From: Hyaloperonospora brassicae
Lineage: Eukaryota > Oomycota > Peronosporomycetes > Peronosporales > Peronosporaceae
Assembly: GCA_947650285.1 (NCBI GenBank)
Contig: CANTFL010001180.1
Coordinates: 124,001-188,000, forward strand
Direction: 5' to 3'
DNA: 64,000 nt
The translations under genes and the position numbers were made by a program. The notes beneath the pieces were generated by a model. The model worked only from the letters and a program-made list of their open reading frames with translations, was not told the origin of the DNA and ran no database searches. Within the stretch, counting starts at the first letter, position 1, and every line of letters begins with the position of its first letter. Below are positions 1 through 8,185 of this stretch, in pieces.

Positions 1-2504
1 CAATTCGATCGTGTATGCATTGCCCTTGCGATGCAACACTCGAAATGGCAAAATGTACTTCGGCAGTAGTTTACTACTGCCGACACTAGTGACTGCATTT
101 CCGAGTAAGTTTACCGTAGACAGTAGTACTAGGTCATTAACTTTCAATGAAAGAACATTTACTCTTCCATTCTTGTCTGCGTTCCGTTTCTGGCGGTCCA
201 CCGCATTTGCGATGGAGTCCTGAACGAAACGGACTACCGCTTCTCGAGTCAGCAGGAAGTTCTCTGCTGACTCTTTGTTTTGTATTTCAGTGCGCTTCGT
301 GCGCACTGCTAAGAGATTGTTCTCTTCTTCAGCGAGGTTGTCTTCTTCCTCTCTGGAATAATCGTTGACGATGCTGAATATACCAGCATCATCATCCGAG
401 TCAATAATAGCGTTGTCGCTATTATTGCGGTGGTGTGCTTCGTCGATGTCGACCTGATCGACATCGGCATCGTACGTGACGACGTTTGCGTCGACACGTG
501 ATGAGCAAGAGCCAAAACGGTTTTTGCTCGAGCGAGTCCCTCCCCCCTTATCCAAGAGTCGCACTTTAGAAGGGCGGGAACACGTGGATGGCGTAAGCCA
601 TTCACGTAAAACGGTGTGTGCTGTGTGGAAGCATGCACCGAATTATTGATGGCGAATTCCACCATTGGTAGGAATTCGCTCCAACTCGGAAACGAGTGGA
701 CATACCCTCGAAGGATCTCTTCGAGGACACGGTTCGCACGTTCCGTCTCACCATCTGTTTCGGGGTGGTCAGAAGTGGACATCTTCAATCGTGTTCCAAG
801 AGAACGGAACACGGTTTGCCAAAACGCCGCCGTGAACCGAGGGTCACGGCCGGATACGAGCTCACGGGGTAACCCGTGGAGTCTAAAGACCGTGTCTAGA
901 AAGACACGAGCACAACCTTGAGCCTTGATCGACTCAGGGACAGCAGCAAGATGCAGCATCTTGCTGAACCGATCAACGAACACAAGAATACCATTATTCT
1001 TGTGAGCGGCTTCAGGAAAACCGAAGACGAAGTCCATTGAAACGGACTGCCAGAACTCTGTCGGAACAGGCAGAGGCTGCAATGGCGCACGGTATGAAGT
1101 AATAGGCTTCACCCGTTGACAAACCTCGCAAGCACGTATGTACTTGCGGACAAACTGATACTGGCGTGGCCAGTAAAAGTCACGACTTACCGTGAGGTAA
1201 GTCTTTTCTCTACCACGATGGCCGCCTGTTGGGGCATCGTGACACTCATACATGATGCGCAAACGCAAATCATGATGAGCGGGTACGACGACACGAGGCG
1301 TGTCGTCGGCAACAGCTGTATAGTACAGCAATCCATTACGCGTTGTGTGCCGATCCCGTGAGGATCGGTACAAAGCCGGTAAATACTTTAATGATTTACT
1401 GGATGGATGCACCAGATGATCCATTAATCGCAGAAGATCCTTATCTTCCGTGTATGCCTTTCGTACGTCGTCAAGTAAGCTTGACGACGGGACACTGACT
1501 GACAGTGTCGCAACAGTGGGCTTATCCTCACTGTTGATTTGTGCGTCGGGCTCGGAATCGGGCCGTCGCGAGAGCGCATCAGCGACGACGTTTAGTCGTC
1601 CTGGTTTATACTCCACGATGAAGTTGTACTCCGCGAAGAAAGACAGCCACCTCGCCATTCGTTGCGAGAGGTGTGGGCTGTTTACTGCCGTGCGTAATGA
1701 CGCATGGTCCGTATAGACGATGAACGGTCTATCTCCCAATAGATAGACCCGGAACTTAGCCAGTGCGTACTTCATGGCAAGGAGTTCCTTGTCATGCACT
1801 GGGTAATTACGCTCAGCTGCCTGCAGCTGACGCGACTGATAACAGATGACGCGCTCCGCGCCATCTGCATCGAACTGCATTAGCGCACAGCCGATTGCAA
1901 AATTGCTGGCGTCACAGACCACATGAAATGGTCTGTCCTGATCTTCAATCGCCAAGATTGACGATTGCATCAAGCTTTGCTTGATACCCTCAAAGGAACG
2001 CTGGCACTCAGCGTTCCATGACCACTTGACATCTTTCTTGAGCAAGCAAGAAAGATGAACAGTCATCTCGGAGTATTTGCGCGAGTACTTGTGCAAGTAC
2101 GCCGCTAGACCAAGGAACTTCCTTAGTCCCTTGACATCGACTGGCACTGGCCAGTCGGTGATCGCCTTGATCTTTTCGGGATCAGGGCGTACGCCGTGTT
2201 TACCCACGATGCACCCAAGAAGTGGTATTTCGCTAGCCGCGAATATACACTTCTTGAGGTTGGCGTACAACTTATGCTTGCGCATAAGTTGAAGAACCTG
2301 ACGAAAGTGTGTTCCGTGAACTTCAACGTCCGTCTTTCCGTCCATAGCCGGGCTATGGACGAACACATCGTCGAAGTAACTCGGTGCGAAGTCTCGCACC
2401 GGTCTCAACAGATTTGTAACCCATCTGTTGAATGTTGCAGGGGCATTACTCAGCCCCTGTGGCATAACTATCCACTCCCACAGCATTCCGCTGGGGGTAC
2501 TCAT
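1..2504 (-). pseudogene. pol: Retrotransposon pol: RT catalytic core, RNase H, integrase
   Basis: Domains in order are: RT palm and thumb with YFDDV (the catalytic DD pair); RNase H with HVVCDASNFAIG, HDKELLAMKYAL and YTDHASL; integrase zinc-binding HHCC (HHDLR...CHDAPTGGHRG...CEVCQ); and the DDE core (SMDFVFGFP, SGRDPRFTAAFW, ETERANR). The family reads SDRD at the second catalytic Asp; here it is SGRD, so that Asp looks lost. Near 525-560 the frame switches, and a C-terminal tail with a conserved LLPKYILPF-type block runs in a different frame to the window edge. I infer a second indel there. Confidence 0.85.
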
Positions 2505-3798
2505 TGCTGTGTGACGGGATGTCCCGTTCTAGGATGAGGATCTGATAGAACCCATCCATCAGATCCATGGACGAAAAGATGGTACTCTTTGACATACCAT
2601 CTACGATTACGTCCTTCCTCGGTATCGGCGTCTGAGCCGGTACCGTTGCAGCATTCACTTTGTTGAATGCGTGCACTATCCGCCATCCTCCTGTGGCCTT
2701 TCGCACACAGAAGGTCGGAGAGCTGTGAGGGGATGTTGATTCCCTCACATGGCCCGCTGCTAAGAGATCGGCAAAGAACTTGTCGATCGCTAGTACTTGT
2801 TCACGAGGCAGTGGCCACTGCTTCATGACACAGTACTTCGATCCCGGTTTGAGCTCGATCTCGTGTCGAGTGTCTTTGTCCTTAGGCAACTCGCACGGTA
2901 CGGATTCAGGGAACACATCCCTGAATTCGATCAAATCCTTATACAAAGGATTTGCCTGAAGTGACTCCCAGGATTGAGACGTGTATCGCTCAATCCGAGT
3001 CTTCTCATCGAGGACACTTTCGTCCATCGATGAGCTGCTGAGAACCCGTTCGTTCTCAGCAAATACTGTCGCCGACCGAGTATCGGCCACATACTCATCC
3101 TCTGTGACGAGTATGCAGATCTGCTTGACTTTGCCACTACGCAGATCACGCAAGAACCGTTTGGTTTCTAGCGTTGGCAACTGAGTTATCTCCGAAGTTG
3201 ACTTCGGAGGCACAATCAGATCAAGCTTATAAGCGCCTACGCTTGATCCGTCATTAACCAAGACGTTCAATGTCTCGGTTACTTCCTGGGAACTTGCTTC
3301 CACAGGTTGCTGATGGCCTGATCCCTCAGCAAGTGACTCTTGAGGAATTCCTTCCTCAAGTACGTGGGGACTTATTCCCTCGAAGTCTTTTGACTGTGGC
3401 TGTGCAACCACAGTCAGGTACCGATCCTCTACGGTCGACTCTCCAGTCGACCTAGGATATCCGTGTTGCCGCTTGTGGGCAACCGGTTTACTCTTTCTAG
3501 GATGTCGCCCGCTAGGCGTACATCCACGTCCCAGTCCACTCGACTTATTTGAGTGGTGGACCTTCGGCGCAGCCTGTACTTGTGTACATCCACCGGGAGC
3601 TTGCTCCACCGTGTAGTGATCAACTACACTGTGATCTTGTGCAGTCGTGCTAACGACCGAACCGCAAGTGAGGCCATCGCACTCACTCGCAGAACATCCA
3701 CACGCTTGTGAACGCTCCATGACGTTCATCGGATGTCCATCTGATGAACAAGCGACAGGCATCTTTACGGATCGATGCTGCCAGCTCACTCTTAGCTC
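2505..3798 (-). pseudogene. pol: Retrotransposon pol, N-terminal part of reverse transcriptase
   Basis: This part shares its frame with the protease. A variable, Ser/Gly-rich connector covers roughly 2990-3780. RT then begins with the fingers sequence (PCELPKDKDTRHEIELKPGS), followed by the palm motifs TFCVRKATGGWRIVHAFNKVN and FSSMDLMDGFYQI, with the first catalytic Asp in SSMD. The frame is lost near 2510, where one extra base makes the downstream protein continue in another frame. It is therefore a broken half of one RT domain. Confidence 0.8.
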
Positions 3799-4233
3799 CT
3801 AGCTTCTGAGCCAAGGTAATTCCAGGATGACATCAAATTTGTCATCCAGATCTAATACGATGAAGTCATCATCGTACTGCTCGCCCTCCAACGTGTAGTG
3901 AATTCCTACTACACGTTTCTCAACGGTAATCGATGCGCCTGTTGCAAGGCGCACCGTCATCCTCGTGAGGGGAATGTCGCGCTCAACGAACTTGAGCCTA
4001 CGACCCTCTAGTGACTGGCGACGAACAAAGTTGTTCGACGCCCCACAGTCTACTAGGGCACGAAGCGACAAATCATTTGTCGCTTCCAACTTCAAGGTGA
4101 TGAGCGAAACGTCATCACCAGGTGCAGAGACACACAATGATTGTGTATCTGGAGCAACTTTCGTCAAGAGATTTGCAAATTCTCTTGAGGTTGCTGGATC
4201 AGTAGGGCGCTCCGCCTCTACTGACCCCGACCC
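3799..4233 (-). pseudogene. Retrotransposon aspartic protease region, ended by TAG
   Basis: This frame is entered by the -1 shift at the end of gag. It carries the retroviral-type protease signature ALVDCGASNNFV (family D-x-G; here D-C-G-A-S) followed by a hydrophobic block DVILELPWL. The reading frame meets TAG at 3799-3801 directly after LPWLRS, and then continues open in the same frame into the RT region at 3789. The TAG is therefore a point nonsense mutation rather than a natural terminator, since protease and RT are one polyprotein in this family. Confidence 0.75.
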
Positions 4234-4239
4234 TTTTTT
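4199..4239 (-). promoter_or_regulatory. -1 programmed ribosomal frameshift signal
   Basis: On the minus strand the heptamer A AAA AAG (4239-4233) sits in the gag reading frame as xxA AAA AAG, the canonical slippery form. About 8 nt downstream is a stem-loop (4224-4199: 7 bp, one bulged A, 3 bp, 5-nt loop) that contains the gag TAG stop at 4218-4220. Slipping back one base at the heptamer opens exactly the frame that encodes the protease. Heptamer, spacer, structure and resulting frame therefore agree with a -1 frameshift that makes Gag-Pol. Activity is inferred, not shown. Confidence 0.8.
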
Positions 4240-5372
4240 GATGGTCCGTCTCGCTGTTGCGGCTTCGCAACAGCGCTGGACCCACGCCCATTGCCCTTCT
4301 TGGCGAATGGTCGTCCATTTCGCTCAGAACTGTTTGGTACTGGGCGTGGAGCACTATACTCGTATGCGTAGTGCCCTAACTTCTGACAGCGATTGCACCT
4401 CTGCAATCGCTTGTTGTTTGAAGAGCGAGGTCTCTCGTTCTCAACATAGCAGAGGTCCATTGGTTCTGGACCTCCGATCTCTTGTCGTCTTGGTGGGCGA
4501 TAAGAGTTTGAGCTAGCATGAGCCTGTCTCATGCTAAAGTCTTCCTGTTCCGCGGCTGATATCGCATCTTCCAGCGTATTCAGCTCAAGGCGGAATAGGT
4601 GGCTCCTGACGGGCCCTTCTGCGAGTCCTTGCATGAACACCGTAATCAACGTGTTTTCATGGACTGGGTTATCAGTTATATTACTCGCGAGGAGTCGTAT
4701 ATGTTGTGCGTAAGCGTGCACATCACGCTTACCCTGCTTGAGTTTCAGGAGCTCTGAACGAGCTCTGAACTCAGCGCGTGGCGGCTCAAACGTTTGTCTG
4801 AGCCGGGCCTTGAAGTCATCTAGCGACCTAAACACATTTGGGTCGCTACTCTCGAGCCCCAGGGACCTAGTTTTGGCACGCCCTGCCAAGTGGGTCTGAG
4901 CAAATGTGAGTTTCATCTGCTCATCTTCGACGCGACGAGCCCTTAGGGCTCTGTCGAGTTCGACAAACCATAGTAACAGGGATTCTTCCAGGACTCCACT
5001 GTACTTGGAGATGTCAACTTTCATGACTTCGGGACGACGCGCATGTGCCGTACCGCCCACAGCAGCATGGAATTGCTGCTGTCTCAACAGCTCTGTCTGT
5101 TGAGCACCGAGTTCTCTCAACTGCTCGGCCTGTTGAGAGCCTTGCTGGTGAAGCAAGGCTACTTTCTTTCTTTCGGCGACAAGTTCATGTTGTACGAACT
5201 TGGCGATAGCGGCATGTTGTTGGTCTCTGTCTAGAGACTCCAACATGGCGCTAATGGCGAACTCGCCTACGGTAGAACTCATTCGTTCAACCGCACCCCA
5301 TTCGATGTCACTCAAATGGGTAAACCCTTCACGCGTGGCGTGAAAGGTCTCTTCATCATCCAACATGTTCAT
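4218..5372 (-). CDS. gag: Retrotransposon Gag (capsid/nucleocapsid)
   Basis: This 384-residue ORF starts 30 bp inside the primer-binding site. It has a Gln-rich coiled-coil-like stretch at about residues 65-115, then a retrotransposon-gag core (around LLLWFVELDRAL to DVHAYAQHIRLLASN, residues 130-225), and a basic tail. Near residue 330 is a CCHC zinc knuckle, CNRCQKLGHYAYEY, whose final Cys is replaced by Tyr, a likely inactivating change. The start codon sits at the apex of a perfect 10-bp hairpin (5357-5380). The stop TAG lies inside the stem of a frameshift signal. Gag packages element RNA in family members; this copy is probably not functional. Confidence 0.85.
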   Translation of the reverse strand: MNMLDDEETFHATREGFTHLSDIEWGAVERMSSTVGEFAISAMLESLDRDQQHAAIAKFVQHELVAERKKVALLHQQGSQQAEQLRELGAQQTELLRQQQFHAAVGGTAHARRPEVMKVDISKYSGVLEESLLLWFVELDRALRARRVEDEQMKLTFAQTHLAGRAKTRSLGLESSDPNVFRSLDDFKARLRQTFEPPRAEFRARSELLKLKQGKRDVHAYAQHIRLLASNITDNPVHENTLITVFMQGLAEGPVRSHLFRLELNTLEDAISAAEQEDFSMRQAHASSNSYRPPRRQEIGGPEPMDLCYVENERPRSSNNKRLQRCNRCQKLGHYAYEYSAPRPVPNSSERNGRPFAKKGNGRGSSAVAKPQQRDGPSKKGRGQ

Positions 5373-5401
5373 GTTGGATGTTGTGGTCCTTGGAAGGACT
5401 A

Positions 5402-5414
5402 CAAAGTGCTACCA
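5402..5414 (-). promoter_or_regulatory. tRNA primer-binding site
   Basis: On the minus strand TGGTAGCACTTTG starts two bases after the LTR end. It begins with TGG, the complement of the universal tRNA 3' CCA, as expected for minus-strand priming. I did not identify which tRNA it matches. Confidence 0.7.
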
Positions 5415-5416
5415 GG

Positions 5417-5807
5417 TGTAACGGGGCACACCCTTGCGTGAACTTAACGCAAGGGTATCGGTGCCCCGACAGACGTACACAAGGCAAGCGAGGAAGCGTA
5501 GATAAGGTAAAAGCAGAACTGTTGATATTAATATAATTAAGTCTTTAACTACTGCCTCTCTGTTTGACTTAACTTCATTATGCTAATATAACTGAGTGTA
5601 TGGTGACGTCTCGTCACCACTCATTGCGCGCGTCTTGCGGCGATTGGTGGGTTGATATCATCAAGATATCAACCAATGAACAGACTCTTTGGTCGACCCT
5701 TCAATATCACGACTTTGGTGATATTGTTTAAAGAATATTCAACTTCATATTCTTTATTGTCACTTTCTTTAAAGTGACAATTCCATGTAACGGGCTGCCC
5801 CGTTACA
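5417..5807 (-). repeat. 5' LTR (391 bp)
   Basis: The segment begins TGTAACGGGGC and ends GCCCCGTTACA, a perfect 11-bp terminal inverted repeat with the TG...CA ends of LTRs. It lies directly upstream of the primer-binding site and gag of the minus-strand element. Inside are nested and abutting hairpins: 5422-5468 (two stacked stems), 5601-5619, 5650-5674, 5702-5726, 5729-5756, 5757-5780 and 5786-5807. The last five fill almost all of the 5' end of the LTR. The partner LTR is outside the window, so the boundary rests on the termini and the adjacent PBS. Confidence 0.9.
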
Positions 5808-6391
5808 GCCGGTCTATCTGATTGCAATCACATTAGCTTTAACAATCGTCGTCGAGGGTTTTGTACGGGTTCTTGCAGGGCTTTGGTGTGTCTGATTGCA
5901 ACTTTTGTGTCTTGTTGCAGTACCGTACAGTAGCTGGTTATAGTAATACAGCTGCAGTGCCTGCATGGATTGTTGTTGCTCCCTTTCACTCCTCCTGCTT
6001 TCTACCGTGTCATCTTGCCACCAAAACAGCCAGGCAAACTCATCAGCGTATTGTCCTTATCTTTCCAGAGAGGGGTAGGAAGGAGCGTTTGTTCCAAGAT
6101 ACTTATGACACGCACATGCAGTGAGTGGTACGTGCGTGATGGACAGCCAATTTTTGGCGCTAAAACGGCCGGTATCTTGGAGCCTAGGTCCGCTCTTATT
6201 CGCACAATACTGCGGTGTTCATTCTCTGACCACTCGGATCAGAAAGGAGACTGGACCTCAGTGCTGACGAATTTTTCGGGACCAGGCGTCTCAGGGGTTA
6301 AGAGCTTGCCGACAATCGGGTGGCTCACAGTTTGCGACGAAGACGTTTTGCAATTTCTTTCTGTCATTTCGCAAAGCGCTCGGTAGCCAGT
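5808..6391. other. Spacer between retroelement and effector gene
   Basis: These 584 bp separate the LTR end from the effector start. No coding sequence is supported. It holds the effector promoter, now within 600 bp of an LTR. I see no clear motif. Confidence 0.4.
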
Positions 6392-8185
6392 ATGCGCGCT
6401 GCAAGCAATTTGATCCCGGCCTGCATCGTGTGCCTGCTGAAATGTGGTGCATTAAGCACTGCTATAAGTAACACGACCGACCATCGTGCCCTCAACTTGG
6501 TGAGTGTCTCTCCTCGTCCGGAGACGAATACTTCCGCCTCGCGAAGCTCCATGAAGTCGCAAGACTTTGCTTCTGCCACCAAAGTGATCGAACACGAACG
6601 CAGCAACGAGGAGGAGAGGGTTTGGGATTACATAAAGTCAGCCGCAATGAAAATTATCGACGCGTTGCATCCGATCAGCCTAGAACACCCGTTGAAAGCT
6701 CTTGAGAAAATTGACGTTCGAGCGGGGCAAGGCAGGCACATCATCGAGACGAAGCTTAAGCAGTGGATCATGCGTGCAGACAAGTATAATGGTCCATTCC
6801 CCGCGTTTGACGACGCTGCGATAGTTGACTCTCTGGGGACAAAACTTAACTGGGAAGCAAAGCAGCTGGTGGAACTTTTTGCTTCGCTTCGCCACTCCTC
6901 TGGTATGAATGAAAATCGCATTTTGGCCCTACAAAAGTTGCTAGGCAACCACTTTCCCCTAGGTGTGATGCTTCCTCTGTGGCGGAAATCATATTTTGAC
7001 TCTCGCGAAGTCTACCAAATGATGTCGATTGCAACAGATGGCTTGTTCACGGCCGACGGCAAAGAAACGGCGGCGTGGGCTGATGTCAAAGCCAAGCTGA
7101 TATGTTGGATAGAGGATGCTGAAAAATCCTGTGGAGCAACTTTTCTTGGACACTACAACATATTCAACATTCTGGCGGAGTTTCGGCAACCCGAGGAGCT
7201 GTTGATTTTGTTCACTTCGCTTCCGCCTGGATGGGAAGAGCGCGCTGACGACTTCCAAGCGATGCTGTACAAGAAATATTCAAAGGTTCGACCGAAACTA
7301 GCTGAAATATGGCTGGATTCGGGCAAGACTCCTAAGGAAGCGTACGACTTGATGCCAGTCCCCGGACACGCCATATTGTCTGCCGCAGTCCTAGAGCAGA
7401 CGAATTTGGTCGCTGCGTGTGACGATTATATGGAGCGGTTTCTTTATACTGACAAGTACATGGATCGCTCTATCATTTTCTCGATGGATAAGCTGCAGCG
7501 TGAAGAGATGATAAAAAAAATCGATGCGGATACAGGAGACGACGCCGTGGCTGCACAGAAGAAGAAGGACGAAGTGAGGAGGCTGAGGGCTGACCACACC
7601 GTGGGTATGATGCTATCGGTTTACGACCCAGTGTCGAGTCAAGAAACTCTAGTTCGACTGCTGGAGGACGAGGCCCTGGCTCATCGGGTGAAGGACAGAG
7701 CTATTGCTACATTGCTGTGGAAAAGAACAGGTAGCGCTGACGTGGCGGTATTTTTTCATCGGCTTCGAAGCACTAGCGAAATGATGTCTCGCGCTGACAG
7801 GATGCAGCAACAGCTTTTGAACGGACAGTATAGTGGAATAGAGAAGGTAGTTTTCGGGTTGTGGTTGAATTCAGGACTGAATCCTGAGCAAGTGTCCAAC
7901 ATGATGCCCTTCGCAATAGAGGACCGTTTTGGTCCAGTGGTTGGACGACATTCCATGGAGTGGAGAGACTTTTGTACATACTTCAAGCAGTGGCTGAGAT
8001 ACGTCGCTCTCTACTACAATGGTGACAAGACCAAATTTGATGACGGTGAAGTGGTTCGCATGCTGACGAAGCACGTAAAGAAAAACAAAGAGCTGATGTT
8101 TTTGTCGTCAGATCTTCAGACGGAGCCTGAATGGAAGGAGCTTGCAGATCTACTAAAAGCGTCGGCCTTGACCGTGCACGAGTAA
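6392..8185 (+). CDS. Secreted RxLR-EER-like effector with WY/LWY-type helical repeats
   Basis: The start at 6392 was chosen over upstream Met 6320 because it opens directly with a secretion signal (MRAASNLIPACIVCLLKCGA, cleavage near residue 25). The product is 597 residues. A degenerate RxLR, RALN, lies at 32-35, and a dEER-like NEEER at 72-76, in the usual order and spacing. From residue 78 the protein is a series of helical units with W-x(n)-L/Y spacing (for example WDYIKSAAMKIIDAL, LAEIWLDSGKTPKEAYDLM, VFGLWLNSGLNPEQVSNMM, FKQWLRYVALYYNG), typical of tandem WY/LWY modules. In Peronosporales such proteins act inside host plant cells. The target is unknown. It is a single exon in a gene-poor flank beside a retroelement. 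Confidence 0.85.
   Translation: MRAASNLIPACIVCLLKCGALSTAISNTTDHRALNLVSVSPRPETNTSASRSSMKSQDFASATKVIEHERSNEEERVWDYIKSAAMKIIDALHPISLEHPLKALEKIDVRAGQGRHIIETKLKQWIMRADKYNGPFPAFDDAAIVDSLGTKLNWEAKQLVELFASLRHSSGMNENRILALQKLLGNHFPLGVMLPLWRKSYFDSREVYQMMSIATDGLFTADGKETAAWADVKAKLICWIEDAEKSCGATFLGHYNIFNILAEFRQPEELLILFTSLPPGWEERADDFQAMLYKKYSKVRPKLAEIWLDSGKTPKEAYDLMPVPGHAILSAAVLEQTNLVAACDDYMERFLYTDKYMDRSIIFSMDKLQREEMIKKIDADTGDDAVAAQKKKDEVRRLRADHTVGMMLSVYDPVSSQETLVRLLEDEALAHRVKDRAIATLLWKRTGSADVAVFFHRLRSTSEMMSRADRMQQQLLNGQYSGIEKVVFGLWLNSGLNPEQVSNMMPFAIEDRFGPVVGRHSMEWRDFCTYFKQWLRYVALYYNGDKTKFDDGEVVRMLTKHVKKNKELMFLSSDLQTEPEWKELADLLKASALTVHE

Larger units (their letters stand above)
1..5807 (-). mobile_element. 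Ty3/gypsy LTR retrotransposon, truncated at window edge
   Basis: The minus strand reads, in order, LTR, primer-binding site, gag, aspartic protease, reverse transcriptase, RNase H and integrase, which is the Ty3/gypsy (Metaviridae) order. The 3' LTR lies beyond the left edge, so element length, LTR divergence (age) and target-site duplication cannot be read. The copy is defective: an in-frame TAG ends the protease frame (3799-3801), there is a +1 shift inside RT near 2510, another frame change near 525-560 after the integrase core, the gag zinc knuckle has lost its last Cys, and integrase reads SGRD where the family has SDRD. A dense series of short hairpins overlays the whole element. Confidence in the class is high; which clade it belongs to is not determined. 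Confidence 0.95.
61..5807. repeat. Dense array of short perfect hairpins across the retroelement
   Basis: Perfect inverted repeats with 7-12-bp arms and loops of mostly 1-12 nt recur every 30-150 bp. Those with arms of 9 bp or more that I checked base by base are: 61-82, 246-273, 402-427, 444-466, 652-679, 944-966, 981-1004, 1286-1308, 1466-1489, 1726-1749, 1995-2017, 2030-2057, 2268-2291, 2339-2361, 2538-2566, 2904-2926, 2932-2954, 3037-3060, 3190-3209, 3391-3416, 3890-3917, 4062-4086 (12 bp, 1-nt loop), 4252-4275, 4388-4411, 4514-4536, 4710-4732, 5059-5082, 5138-5160, 5357-5380, 5430-5456, 5650-5674, 5702-5726, 5729-5756, 5757-5780 and 5786-5807. They lie on coding sequence as well as on the LTR. 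Confidence 0.9.

Noticed and set aside
147..2537. Plus-strand ORFs opposite pol (for example 616-921, 2196-2537)
   Set aside because: They are antisense shadows of the retroelement coding frame with no domain of their own.
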